A DNA stretch of 64,000 nt from Arthrobacter sp. NtRootA1 (GTDB lineage Bacteria; Actinomycetota; Actinomycetes; Actinomycetales; Micrococcaceae). The stretch spans positions 5,084,001 to 5,148,000 of the forward strand of contig NZ_AP024630.1 in assembly GCF_019976975.1 (NCBI RefSeq), in the 5' to 3' direction. The translations under genes and the position numbers were made by a program. The notes under the pieces are model-generated. The model worked only from the letters and a program-made list of their open reading frames with translations. It was not told the DNA's origin and did no database searches. Positions 26,301 to 34,798 of this stretch are shown in pieces (within the stretch, counting starts at the first letter, position 1; every line of letters starts with the position of its first letter).

Positions 26301-26333
26301 CGGCTACGTCAGGACCGTCGGCTACGTCAGGAC
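26301..26333. repeat. 15-bp direct repeat with 18-bp period at a gene end
   Basis: CGGCTACGTCAGGAC occurs exactly twice (26301-26315 and 26319-26333). The second copy contains the stop of the PaaX-type gene, and the first duplicates it just outside, so this is probably a recent slippage duplication. Confidence 0.8.
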
Positions 26334-27206
26334 AGGGTCCAAAGCTTCGCTGATGACCTCATGCGCGTGTGCTGCAGCGAGCGGCGCCGCGAGCCGATGG
26401 ACCGCCTGGAAGGTCCGGCGGACTTCCGGCCCATGCCACTCGGGCGGAAGGTAGTCCGCCGGGAGATTTGGGTCCCGGTACGGGAATTTGCGCCACAGGG
26501 TGAGCATCGGGATGTAGTAGCGGAAAGCGTCGCGTCGTAACTCGGCCGTGGAATCAGCCAAGGCCGCCTCAGGATCGGTGCCCACCAGGTCAATCCACTG
26601 CTGCTCTGCGCCCCGGTAGATCTCAAGGAACTCCGTGAACTGTTCATCGAGTTCCTTGAGATCCCACCATTCGGAGATCTTGGGGCGCATTGGGCCATCG
26701 AAAACGTAGTCGCTGCGGAAAAGGTCTACGAATTCGATCAGCCCGCTGGCAGTGAGACGGTCGCGAGCCTGCTCCAGCTTGTGGGCCGGAGCGATCCATA
26801 CACCAGACGCCACGGACCCAAATCCCAGGCTGGACAAAGCGGACCTCAGCTGGTGCCGGCGGTTCCGCATCGACTCAGGCACGGAGAACACGGCGAGCAC
26901 CCACGTATCCACCGGAGCTGGCTGTTCCGGGGCGAAGATCCGCCGATCACCTTCACGGAAAACGTCGCTCACTGATTCGGCGATCTTGTACTTGGCAATG
27001 CCGCCTTCGCGGACGCTCTTCAGGACACCCTTTGCCTTAAGCCTGGAGACGGACGATCTCACACCGGGCGCGTCATAGCCGAGTGTACCGAGCATCGAAA
27101 CCAGTGCGGAGACCGGCAACGCATCACCAGCATTCCTGCCATAAAGACCGAAGATGGTGACCAGGAGTTGCTGATGGCGCACCGCGGGCGCCGGGACGGC
27201 GAACAT
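26322..27206 (-). CDS. PaaX-family transcriptional regulator
   Basis: 294 aa. The N-terminal winged helix (QLLVTIFGLYGRNAGDALPVSALVSML, GYDAPGVRSSVSRLKAKGVL) is followed by the PaaX central and C-terminal domains (WVLAVFSVPESMRNRRHQLR, LGFGSVASGVWIAP, and the FRYYIPMLTLWRKFPYRDPNLPADYLP block). PaaX proteins repress aromatic catabolic genes and are released by aryl-CoA thioesters. ATG at 27206 is preferred because GAGGG precedes it; an in-frame upstream ATG cluster near 27248-27257 has no such site. It lies at the downstream end of the aryl-CoA operon and is its likely regulator. Confidence 0.88.
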   Translation of the reverse strand: MFAVPAPAVRHQQLLVTIFGLYGRNAGDALPVSALVSMLGTLGYDAPGVRSSVSRLKAKGVLKSVREGGIAKYKIAESVSDVFREGDRRIFAPEQPAPVDTWVLAVFSVPESMRNRRHQLRSALSSLGFGSVASGVWIAPAHKLEQARDRLTASGLIEFVDLFRSDYVFDGPMRPKISEWWDLKELDEQFTEFLEIYRGAEQQWIDLVGTDPEAALADSTAELRRDAFRYYIPMLTLWRKFPYRDPNLPADYLPPEWHGPEVRRTFQAVHRLAAPLAAAHAHEVISEALDPVLT

Positions 27207-27353
27207 TGAAGGACCCTCATTTCCGCGCCATGGTAAGGCGCCAGTCATGTTCATCATAGGTTGGGAACCATCAATGGCGGCGAAGGCTGATGCTCTGCCA
27301 GCTGATCCGGACGGCGTCCTTGTTGTCAGCCACATCGTGAGGTCAAACGGATG

Positions 27354-27399
27354 GCAGTTAGCCCCATTGCCAAGGCAGCTCGACATTAGGGCTAACTGC
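27354..27399. repeat. Long-armed inverted repeat upstream of the PaaX-type gene
   Basis: GCAGTTAGCCC and GGGCTAACTGC are perfect complements separated by 24 bases. It lies 148 bp upstream of the PaaX-type start and just after the end of the thioesterase gene. It may be the operon terminator (no T-run) or an operator. Confidence 0.6.
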
Positions 27400-27412
27400 T
27401 GTCTCGTCGGAG

Positions 27413-27874
27413 TTAATCAACACAGCGCACTGCCCGGACGAAATGCTCCGGCCAAGGCTGGGACGCCGTTGTGCCGTTGGGGACGTGGACCGTGGTCACC
27501 GTCCCAAAGGCGGCCACCTCGCTGCCGTCCGACGATGCACCTTGGTGGGTGACGCCGTCGGGCGTTCCGCGGGCCGCATCATCAAGGGGGTGGCCGCGGA
27601 CCTCGAAGGCCATGGTCAGCGAGGTCCGGCCGAGCGCGTGGATTTTCACCGTGGCGGTGACGCGCTGGCCGAACCAGAGCTTGGCCTTGTAGTTGATCAC
27701 CTGCTGGACGCGAGGAGCGTTGGGGAAGTAGTCGGGCAGCTCCAAGGAGCGGAATAGCTCCGCCTCGGCGGCTTCCACCCATCGGAGGATGGCCGAATTG
27801 TGTTGGTGGCCGGAGGCGTCGGTGTCCACCCACTCAACCGTCCGCTCAACACTCGCTGCAGGAAACGCGTCCAT
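27413..27874 (-). CDS. Acyl-CoA thioesterase, 4-hydroxybenzoyl-CoA thioesterase fold
   Basis: 153-aa hot-dog protein. VEWVDTDASGHQHNSAILRWVEAAE holds the catalytic Asp followed by the helix of the 4HBT family; FGQRVTATVKIHALGRTSLTMAFEV is the central strand pair. Last gene of the aryl-CoA operon before PaaX. It probably releases the hydroxylated product from CoA (for example gentisyl-CoA or 5-hydroxyanthraniloyl-CoA), as the thioesterase does in the Streptomyces salicylate pathway. It starts 7 bp after the MFS gene. Confidence 0.83.
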   Translation of the reverse strand: MDAFPAASVERTVEWVDTDASGHQHNSAILRWVEAAEAELFRSLELPDYFPNAPRVQQVINYKAKLWFGQRVTATVKIHALGRTSLTMAFEVRGHPLDDAARGTPDGVTHQGASSDGSEVAAFGTVTTVHVPNGTTASQPWPEHFVRAVRCVD

Positions 27875-27881
27875 GATTCTC

Positions 27882-29246
27882 CTAGCGGGTGCTGACTACC
27901 GCGGTCTCGTCGTCCGGATCCGCGCTGGACGCCACACCAGGCGCCTCCGGGGTGGGCTTTGGAATCATTGCGACGGCGGCTGCGGCCACCACTGCGATGC
28001 CGGCGAAGATCGCGAAGTTGGCTTCGAAGGGCAGCTTGGAACCCGCGATCCAGCCACCGATCAACGGACCGGAGATTGCGCCCAGGCGGGCAAAGCTGAG
28101 AGCCCAACCCGTGGCCGTACCGCGAACCTTGGCCGGGTAGTAGTCAGCGATGTAACCGGTCAGGACCAAGGACGTGGAGATCGAACCGACGCCTGCAAAT
28201 GCTACGAACAGCAAGTTGACCACCATGGTGTTGGGGAAGACGAGGAGCATGATGCCCAGGCCACCCAGGATGTAGAACACCACCAGGATGAGCTTCTTGC
28301 CGTACTTGTCTGCCGCACGGCCCAGGAGCAGGCCGCCGATGGCTGATGCCAGGCTGAAGACCAACAGGAACGTCAGGGACGAGCCCAGATCGTAGCCGGC
28401 CTTCTTCATGATGCTCGGCAGCCAGGTGTTGAGCCCGTAGACGAGTACCAGGCCGCAGAACAGGGAAACCCAGAAGAACACCGTGGACCGCAGGTATTTC
28501 CTGGAGAACATCGTGGTGATGGTTTTCCACCACGGATCGGCGGTGTGTGAACCGGGCTGGGCCACCGGTGCAACCGGCTGGTAGTCAGCGATCTCCAGCT
28601 TGGCAGCCAAAGCCTTGGCCTCCGTCTTGCGTCCCTTGGACTCGAGGTACTCCAACGATTCCGGGAGGAACTTCCAAATGATCGGCAGCAGGACAATAGG
28701 CGCGGCACCAATAGCAATCACGGCCCTCCAGCCACCAACGGGGAGCACGAACATTGCAGCAAGCGCGGCCGCAACGATGCCCAGCGAGTAGCCCGAATAC
28801 ATGAGGCCATAATTGTAGGAACGCCTATTGGGAGCGGAATACTCGATGGTCAGGGCTGCCGCCACGGGGATGACACCGCCCATGCCCAGACCGCCGATGA
28901 GCCGGAAGATGCCAAACAGCTCGGGCGTGGGAGCCCAGGCCGCCCCTGCCTGGGTGAGGGTGAAGATCACCATGGAGGCCAACAGCATCTTCTTGCGGCC
29001 TACGAGGTCGCTCAGAGTCCCGATGAACAGGGCCCCAATAAGCATGCCGATCAAGGCATATGATCCCAGCCCGCCCAGGGCAAGCGGGCTGAGGTTCCAT
29101 TGCTTGTACTCGGCCAGCGCCGGAAGCACTGCCCCCAGCACGCCGACGTCGTAACCCTCGGCGAGGATCGCGAGCCAGCAACAAATCAACACCAAGCCGG
29201 TGGTGCGCTTGGGCACGTTCCAGTTAGTAACCGGTGCGGCGGCCAT
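27882..29246 (-). CDS. MFS transporter, aromatic acid:H+ symporter type
   Basis: 454 aa, 12 helices. Opening AILAEGYDVGVLGAVLPAL corresponds to the DGYD motif of BenK/PcaK-type carriers (here EGYD), and GTLSDLVGRKKML is the loop 2-3 motif. The central loop (about 215-250) carries a charged insertion. It starts 3 bp from the end of the monooxygenase gene, so it is in the same operon and probably imports the aromatic acid (salicylate, anthranilate, benzoate or gentisate). Start at 29246 chosen for similarity; the upstream in-frame stretch is Pro/His-rich shadow sequence. Confidence 0.87.
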   Translation of the reverse strand: MAAAPVTNWNVPKRTTGLVLICCWLAILAEGYDVGVLGAVLPALAEYKQWNLSPLALGGLGSYALIGMLIGALFIGTLSDLVGRKKMLLASMVIFTLTQAGAAWAPTPELFGIFRLIGGLGMGGVIPVAAALTIEYSAPNRRSYNYGLMYSGYSLGIVAAALAAMFVLPVGGWRAVIAIGAAPIVLLPIIWKFLPESLEYLESKGRKTEAKALAAKLEIADYQPVAPVAQPGSHTADPWWKTITTMFSRKYLRSTVFFWVSLFCGLVLVYGLNTWLPSIMKKAGYDLGSSLTFLLVFSLASAIGGLLLGRAADKYGKKLILVVFYILGGLGIMLLVFPNTMVVNLLFVAFAGVGSISTSLVLTGYIADYYPAKVRGTATGWALSFARLGAISGPLIGGWIAGSKLPFEANFAIFAGIAVVAAAAVAMIPKPTPEAPGVASSADPDDETAVVSTR

Positions 29247-29248
29247 GG

Positions 29249-31639
29249 CTACTTCACCGACGCAGATGCAGTGGCGGACGCGGGTGTCCAGCGGAGGTGG
29301 GTGGTTGTTTGTTCGGTGTCGGGTTCTTTTAGGAGGGACAGGCGGGGGCGGATGGCGTCGGTGCGGGTGGTGGGGGGTTTGCGGCGGCCGGCGCGGAATT
29401 GCGGGATCCATTGCGCGCCGGGGCCGTGGTATTCCTGTTCAGCGGCGGCGTGCAGGGTCCATTGGGGGTCGTAGAGGTGGGTGCGGCCCAGGGCGATGAG
29501 GTCCGCGCGTCCGGCGAGGAGGATGGAGTTCACGTCGTCGTAGCTGGAGATCGCGCCGACGGCGATCACGGCCACCCCGGCGGGAGCGGCGACTTCCTGG
29601 CGGATACGGTCCGCGAACGGGGTTTGGTAGGAGCGCCCGAACGCGGGTTTTTCTTCCTTGGCGACCTGGCCGGTGGACACGTCCAGCCCGGCCGCGCCGT
29701 GCTCCACGAATGCCTTCGCGATCGCCACGGAATCCTCGGAGGTGTTCCCGCCTTCGATCCAGTCCGTCGCGGAGATCCGCACCGTGACCGGTTTGTGGGC
29801 GGGCCACACCGCGCGGACGGCGTCGAAGACTTCCAGCGGGAACCGCAACCGGTTGGCCAGGCTGCCGCCGTATTCGTCGGTGCGCTGGTTCGAGACCGGG
29901 GAGAGGAAGGAGGAGAGCAGGTAGCCGTGCGCGGCGTGGACCTCGAGCAGGTCAAAGCCGGCCTCATCGGCGCGGATCGTGGCGGCGACGAACTCGTCCC
30001 GGATGGTGTCCATCCCGGCACGGTCCAGCTCAACCGGGGTCTGGTTCTCCGGCCCGTACGGCACCGCGGACGGGCCGACAGCGGTCCAGTTGCCGGTTTC
30101 GAGGGGCTGGTCGATGCCTTCCCACATGAGTTTCGTGGAGCCCTTGCGGCCGGAGTGGCCCAGCTGCGCGCCGATCTTCGCGGTGGAACGGGCGTGGACG
30201 AAGTCCACGATTTCCTTCCAACTCTCACGCTGTTCATCGGTGTAGAGGCCGGAGCAGCCCGGGGTGATGCGCCCGGTTTCGGACACGCACACCATCTCGG
30301 TCATCACCAGACCCGCCCCGCCCAGGGCCTTGGAGCCGAGGTGGACTTTGTGGAAGTCCCCCGGGATCCCGTCGGTCGCGGAGTACATGTCCATGGGCGA
30401 GACCACAATGCGGTTCTTCACCTCCAGACCGCCGATGGTGTAGGGCTGGAACATGGCCGGCGCGACCTGGGTCAGGCCCTGGGACTCGGCGAAGTTCCGG
30501 TCCACGGCCTGGGCGAATTCGGGATCGCGCAGGCGCAGGTTTTCCTGGGTGATACGGCGGCTTCGGGTGAGCAGGTTGAACGCGAACCGGGTAGGGTCCT
30601 GGTCCTTGTACTGGCCGATCCGTTCAAACCATTCCAGGGATGCCTGCGCCGCGCGCTGGGTCGAGGCGACCACGGGACGCCGTTCAGCCTCATAGGCTTC
30701 CAAGGCTTCCCCAATGGAGGGGTGTTCGTGCAGGCACGCGGCCAGGGCCAGCGAGTCTTCCATGGCCAGCTTCGTCCCGGATCCGATCGAGAAATGCGCG
30801 GTATGGGCCGCGTCGCCGAGCAGCACCACGTTGCCCTTGCGCCAGCTCTGGTTCCGCACCGTGGTGAAGTTGATCCACTTGGAATTGTTCGACAAGACCT
30901 CGTACCCGTCCAGTTCCTCCGCGAAAAGGGTGCGGATCTTCGCGATCGCCTTCTCATCCGACACCCCGGGAGGGAAAACCTCGTCCGCGGTCTCATCGAA
31001 GCCCGCCGCGTGCCAGACGTCCTGGTGCATTTCCACAATGAACGTCGAGCCCTCATCGGAGTACGGGTAGCCGTGGATCTGCATCACACCGAACTCGGTG
31101 TCCTTGACGAAGAACTTGAAAGCCTCGAACACCTGGTCCGTGCCCAGCCACATGAACTTATTGGACCGCGGATCCAGGTCCGGGCCGAACGCGTCCGCGT
31201 ACTTGGCGCGGATCTGCGAATTCACCCCGTCCGCGGCGAGCACCAAATCATAGTTCGCCTCCAGATCCTCGATGGCCGGGGCCATGGTGGAGAACCGGAC
31301 ATCCACGCCCAACTCCAGGCACCGGCGCTGCAGCAACTCCAGCAGCTCTTTGCGGCTCATCGCCGCGAACCCCTGCCCGCCCACCGTCATCATTTCGCCA
31401 CGGAAATGGATATCAATATCGGACCACCGCGCGAACCGGCGACTCATGTACTCCGCCACCACCGGATCAGCGTTACCGATCCCGCCCAGGGTCTCATCGG
31501 AAAACACCACACCAAACCCAAACGTGTCACTGGCAGCATTGCGCTCCCACAACGTGATCTCATGCGACGGATCCAACTGCTTCATCAAAGCCGCGAAATA
31601 CAACCCGCCCGGGCCGCCTCCAACAATAGCGATCTTCAT
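29249..31639 (-). CDS. Bifunctional aryl-CoA monooxygenase/flavin reductase (salicylyl- or anthraniloyl-CoA)
   Basis: 796-aa fusion. Residues 1 to about 380 are a class-A flavin monooxygenase: GGGPGGLYF near the N-terminus, LVLAADGVNS and VVLLGDAAHTAHFSIGSGTKLAMED. From about 395 on it is an Old-Yellow-Enzyme domain: PYTIGGLEVKNRIVVSPMDMYS, GAQLGHSGRKGS, VHAAHGYLLSSFLSP and ALGRTHLYDP. This architecture is that of salicylyl-CoA 5-hydroxylase (SdgC) and of 2-aminobenzoyl-CoA monooxygenase/reductase. Both hydroxylate the ring of a CoA thioester at C5; the latter also reduces the ring. ATG at 31639 has AAGGAG seven bases before it. Operon position between aryl-CoA ligase and transporter supports the role; which substrate is not decidable. 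Confidence 0.9.
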   Translation of the reverse strand: MKIAIVGGGPGGLYFAALMKQLDPSHEITLWERNAASDTFGFGVVFSDETLGGIGNADPVVAEYMSRRFARWSDIDIHFRGEMMTVGGQGFAAMSRKELLELLQRRCLELGVDVRFSTMAPAIEDLEANYDLVLAADGVNSQIRAKYADAFGPDLDPRSNKFMWLGTDQVFEAFKFFVKDTEFGVMQIHGYPYSDEGSTFIVEMHQDVWHAAGFDETADEVFPPGVSDEKAIAKIRTLFAEELDGYEVLSNNSKWINFTTVRNQSWRKGNVVLLGDAAHTAHFSIGSGTKLAMEDSLALAACLHEHPSIGEALEAYEAERRPVVASTQRAAQASLEWFERIGQYKDQDPTRFAFNLLTRSRRITQENLRLRDPEFAQAVDRNFAESQGLTQVAPAMFQPYTIGGLEVKNRIVVSPMDMYSATDGIPGDFHKVHLGSKALGGAGLVMTEMVCVSETGRITPGCSGLYTDEQRESWKEIVDFVHARSTAKIGAQLGHSGRKGSTKLMWEGIDQPLETGNWTAVGPSAVPYGPENQTPVELDRAGMDTIRDEFVAATIRADEAGFDLLEVHAAHGYLLSSFLSPVSNQRTDEYGGSLANRLRFPLEVFDAVRAVWPAHKPVTVRISATDWIEGGNTSEDSVAIAKAFVEHGAAGLDVSTGQVAKEEKPAFGRSYQTPFADRIRQEVAAPAGVAVIAVGAISSYDDVNSILLAGRADLIALGRTHLYDPQWTLHAAAEQEYHGPGAQWIPQFRAGRRKPPTTRTDAIRPRLSLLKEPDTEQTTTHLRWTPASATASASVK

Positions 31640-31653
31640 GCTCATGCTCCTTC

Positions 31654-33333
31654 TCAAGCCTGGCTCTGGCCAGCAGGGGTAAGTTCTTGGGTTTCCGCTT
31701 CGCCTGTGGCGCTCTCGTTGAGCAGGCCATCGCGGAGCTTGAAATGCTGGAGTTTGCCGCTGGGGTTCCTCGGCAGCTCGGTAACGAAGCGGACATCGCG
31801 CGGGTACTTGTACGGAGCGATGGTCTGCTTCACGAAGTCCTGGATTTCCTTGCGCTTGGCGGCGTCGCCAATGACACCCTCGCGCAGGACGATAAACGCA
31901 CACACGATGCTCCCGCGCTCAGGATCAGGCCGGCCGATCACCGCGTTCTCCACCACGTCCGGGTGCTGGTCGATGGCGGTTTCCACCTCGGGCGCGCCGA
32001 TGTTGTAGCCGGAAGAAACGATCATGTTGTCGGACCGGGCCTGGTATGTGAAGTACCCGTCCTCATCCATGGAGAACGTATCGCCCGTGACATTCCAGCC
32101 ATTCACCACGTAATTCGCTTGGCGTGCGTCGTCGAGGTAGCGGCAACCCGTGGGCCCAATCACGGCCAGCCGGCCGGACTGGCCAGGGCCAAGCTCGTTG
32201 CCGTCCTGATCAAGAATGGTTGCCCTGAAGCCCGGCACGGCCTTGCCGGTAGTACCCGGACGGATGTCATCCCCGGCAGCGGAAATGAACACGTGAAGCA
32301 ACTCTGTGGCGCCGATACCATTGACCAGCTTCAGGCCCGTCGCCTCACGGACGGCTTCCCACGTCTCCTTGGACAGGTGCTCCCCCGCCGAAACAGCAAC
32401 GCGAAGGCCACGAAGCAAGTCCCCGCGCTTTTCCTTCAGGATCGCCCGGTAGGCAGTAGGAGCCGTGAAAAGGATGGTGGCCCCGGCAGCCGAAGCATGC
32501 TCGGCCAGTTCCACAGGGCCGGCCTTCTCGGTCAGAAGCGACGACGCGCCAAACCGCAGCGGGAAGATCACCAATCCGCCGAGCCCGAACGTGAAAGCAA
32601 GCGGAGGGGAACCGGCGAAGACATCATCAGCTGTGGGCTGCAGGACGTGGCGGGCAAAAGTGTCCGCATTCGCCAGGACGTCGCGATGGAAATGCATGGT
32701 CACCTTGGGCACACCCGTGGTTCCGGATGTTGGACCCAGCAGGGCTACGTCGTCCGCAGACGTGTCCACAGCCGTGAACTCCCCACTCTTGCCTTCGCAA
32801 CGCGCGGTGAGGTCGCCGTCGTCGGGCCCTCCATAGCTCAGGACGGCGACGTCCTCGCCTGCCGCCGTCGCGAGCTCATCCACGAAGCGGTGATCGGAAA
32901 TCGCGACCACGGGCTTGGTGAGCTGGATCAACGTGGCGACCTCGCTGGAACGCAGCATGGGCATCGTGGTGACCACCACGGCGCCCGCCTTAAGCACGCC
33001 AAGCCAAGCGGCAACCAGCCATGGATTGTTGGGGCCACGTAGCAGCACGCGGTTTCCGGGTTCTACCCCGAGGTCTTCGGTAAGGACCTGGGCAACCTGG
33101 TTGGAGTGCAGCTGCAACTGTCCATAAGACCAGACGGTGCCATCCGGAGTACGGAGCGCTGGCCGGTCCGGGCCGTACGTCTCGACGGCGTTGTCGATCA
33201 GCACGGCGGCTGCGTTCAGCCGCTCCGGGTAGTGGAGTTCCGGCAGGGTAAATTCGAGCGCCGGCCAAGTGTCGGCGGGCGGCAGGTGGTCGCGGGTGAA
33301 CGTGTCCACGTGGGCCGATGGCGTCATGCTCAT
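31654..33333 (-). CDS. Aryl-CoA ligase (2-aminobenzoate/benzoate-CoA ligase type)
   Basis: 559-aa acyl-adenylate enzyme. The P-loop-like LLGPTSGTTGVPKVTMHFHRD is near residue 200, NGIGATELLHVFIS near 320, TGDTFSMDEDGYFTYQARSDNMIVSSGYNI near 440, and the catalytic lysine in NPSGKLQHFKLR near the C-terminus. The FTFGLGG and ATELLH segments fit the benzoate/2-aminobenzoate-CoA ligase group. It would activate the aromatic acid for the fused monooxygenase encoded 14 bp downstream. AAGGA precedes the ATG at 33333; upstream in-frame sequence is unrelated. Confidence 0.88.
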   Translation of the reverse strand: MSMTPSAHVDTFTRDHLPPADTWPALEFTLPELHYPERLNAAAVLIDNAVETYGPDRPALRTPDGTVWSYGQLQLHSNQVAQVLTEDLGVEPGNRVLLRGPNNPWLVAAWLGVLKAGAVVVTTMPMLRSSEVATLIQLTKPVVAISDHRFVDELATAAGEDVAVLSYGGPDDGDLTARCEGKSGEFTAVDTSADDVALLGPTSGTTGVPKVTMHFHRDVLANADTFARHVLQPTADDVFAGSPPLAFTFGLGGLVIFPLRFGASSLLTEKAGPVELAEHASAAGATILFTAPTAYRAILKEKRGDLLRGLRVAVSAGEHLSKETWEAVREATGLKLVNGIGATELLHVFISAAGDDIRPGTTGKAVPGFRATILDQDGNELGPGQSGRLAVIGPTGCRYLDDARQANYVVNGWNVTGDTFSMDEDGYFTYQARSDNMIVSSGYNIGAPEVETAIDQHPDVVENAVIGRPDPERGSIVCAFIVLREGVIGDAAKRKEIQDFVKQTIAPYKYPRDVRFVTELPRNPSGKLQHFKLRDGLLNESATGEAETQELTPAGQSQA

Positions 33334-33392
33334 GGCCGTTCCTTTCAGTGGTGCATCAGTGAAGCTGGGGATGGTGTTGGGGGTAAAGCTGT

Positions 33393-34259
33393 TCAGGCGC
33401 GGATCATGCCTTCTTGGGCGACTGTAGCGAGGAGTCTTCCTTGCCGATCGAAGAAGCGGCCCATGGCCAGGCCCCTGTTGCTCTGGCCGGATATGGCCTC
33501 TTGTGCATAGAGGACCCAGTCGTCGGCGCGGCCATCGCGGTGGAACCACATGGAGTGGTCAAGGCTTGCGGTGGCGAGCCCGGGACTGGACCAGTTGAGT
33601 CCGTTGACCCGGAGTAGCGGCTCCAGGATCGTGTAGTCGCAAACGTAGGCAAGGGCAGTACGGTGGAGGTTGGCGTCGTCGGGGAGGCTGTCGAAAGCCT
33701 GGACCCAAATTGCCTGCTGCGGCATGGATCCACCCTCAAGCTCGATGTATACCGGTCCCGGAATATGCCGCATATCGAAGCTACGGCCCGTAGACCAATA
33801 GTCTGCGGCTGGGCCTTCCGTCCCGTCCAGTGCTTCCGCTGCGGAGCGCAGAGACTCAGGCTCGACGGCGGCAGGAGCCTCCGGCTGGAAGTCCGGACCA
33901 TCTTCGGGAACCTGGAACGAACCCATCGCGGCATATACAGGCTTGCCATTCTGGAAACCACGGACATTACGGGTGGAATAGCCGCGACCGTCACGTAAAC
34001 GCTCCACTTCATAACGAACATGGGCACCGATGTCCACGGGCCGCATGAAGTAGCTATGCATCGAGTGGAGCTGCCTGTCGGCGTCCACCGAACGCATCAT
34101 TGCGGCTGCAGCCTGGGCCACCATGTCTCCGCCGTAAGCCTTGGGCCACGGTACGTACTGGGTGGTGGCCTCATACGCTTCGTCGAAAACCTGGGCCTCT
34201 GCTGGGGTGAGGTCCACAGCCCTCAGGAAGGTCTCCGAGGTCAAGGTTCCAGTGATCAT
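33393..34259 (-). CDS. Acyl-CoA thioesterase II (TesB-like)
   Basis: 288-aa double hot-dog thioesterase. VPWPKAYGGDMVAQAAAAM and LHSMHSYFMRPVDIGAHVRYEVERLRDGRGYSTRNVRGFQNGK are the N-terminal half; LDHSMWFHRDGRADDWVLYAQEAISGQSNRGLAMGRFFDRQGRLLATVAQEGMIR is the C-terminal half with Asp, Ser/Thr and Gln active-site residues of TesB. It starts 5 bp after the cupin gene. The operon thus has two unrelated thioesterases; this one may recycle CoA from dead-end thioesters. Confidence 0.88.
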   Translation of the reverse strand: MITGTLTSETFLRAVDLTPAEAQVFDEAYEATTQYVPWPKAYGGDMVAQAAAAMMRSVDADRQLHSMHSYFMRPVDIGAHVRYEVERLRDGRGYSTRNVRGFQNGKPVYAAMGSFQVPEDGPDFQPEAPAAVEPESLRSAAEALDGTEGPAADYWSTGRSFDMRHIPGPVYIELEGGSMPQQAIWVQAFDSLPDDANLHRTALAYVCDYTILEPLLRVNGLNWSSPGLATASLDHSMWFHRDGRADDWVLYAQEAISGQSNRGLAMGRFFDRQGRLLATVAQEGMIRA

Positions 34260-34264
34260 GGTGG

Positions 34265-34747
34265 TTATGCCCGACGGTAGTCGGCGAGGGTTTCGTCCGG
34301 AACGTCCTCGAGGTTGACCACGAGGTTCTCCGGGGTGCGGGCCGTGAGCCACACGAGTTCTTCGGTGACGGACATGTTTGCTTCGACGTGTGGCATGAAC
34401 GGGGGAACGAATACCCAGTCACCGGCCTTCATGTCGATGAATTCTGAGTAGTTTTCGCCGAAGTAGATGCGGCCGTGCCCACGAAGTACATAGCCACCCG
34501 TTTCCGCTTCGCCGTGGTGGTGGGGCAAGGAACGGTACCCGGGCGTGTTGGAAACCTGGCCGAACCAGATCTTGGTTGCCGGCGTGTGCTGGATGCTCAC
34601 ACCGGAGACGCGGATGGCGTCGCCGGACTGGGCGGTGTTGGTGTCTTCTTCACCGGCCCGGGTCACAACGGGGACCACCTTGCCGTCAGGGCCGGCGTAG
34701 ATGGAGTTGTCGCCTTCGAGGCGGTAGTCGGTGGTGGTCTGGCTCAT
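34265..34747 (-). CDS. Small single-cupin protein, possible ring-cleavage or accessory enzyme
   Basis: 160 aa. One cupin domain: motif 1 LPHHHGEAETGGYVLRGHGRIYFG (His-x-His...Glu) and motif 2 PPFMPHVEAN (His), a complete metal site. LTARTPENLVVNLEDV is a marker I associate with cupins in aromatic catabolic operons. Typical gentisate dioxygenases are about twice as long with two cupins, so if this cleaves the ring it is an unusual mono-cupin dioxygenase. AAGGAG precedes the start. No other ring-cleaving dioxygenase for this operon is in the window. Confidence 0.75.
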   Translation of the reverse strand: MSQTTTDYRLEGDNSIYAGPDGKVVPVVTRAGEEDTNTAQSGDAIRVSGVSIQHTPATKIWFGQVSNTPGYRSLPHHHGEAETGGYVLRGHGRIYFGENYSEFIDMKAGDWVFVPPFMPHVEANMSVTEELVWLTARTPENLVVNLEDVPDETLADYRRA

Positions 34748-34798
34748 GGGGTTCTCCTTTTGGCTGTTTGGCTGTGGGTCTTAGGCGTCGGCGGGGGT

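Noticed and set aside
29399-32008. 869-codon open frame on the plus strand
   Set aside because: Antisense shadow of the fused monooxygenase and ligase genes, which have clear motifs. High GC leaves the opposite frame free of stops, and its translation is Arg/Gly/His-rich with no domain.
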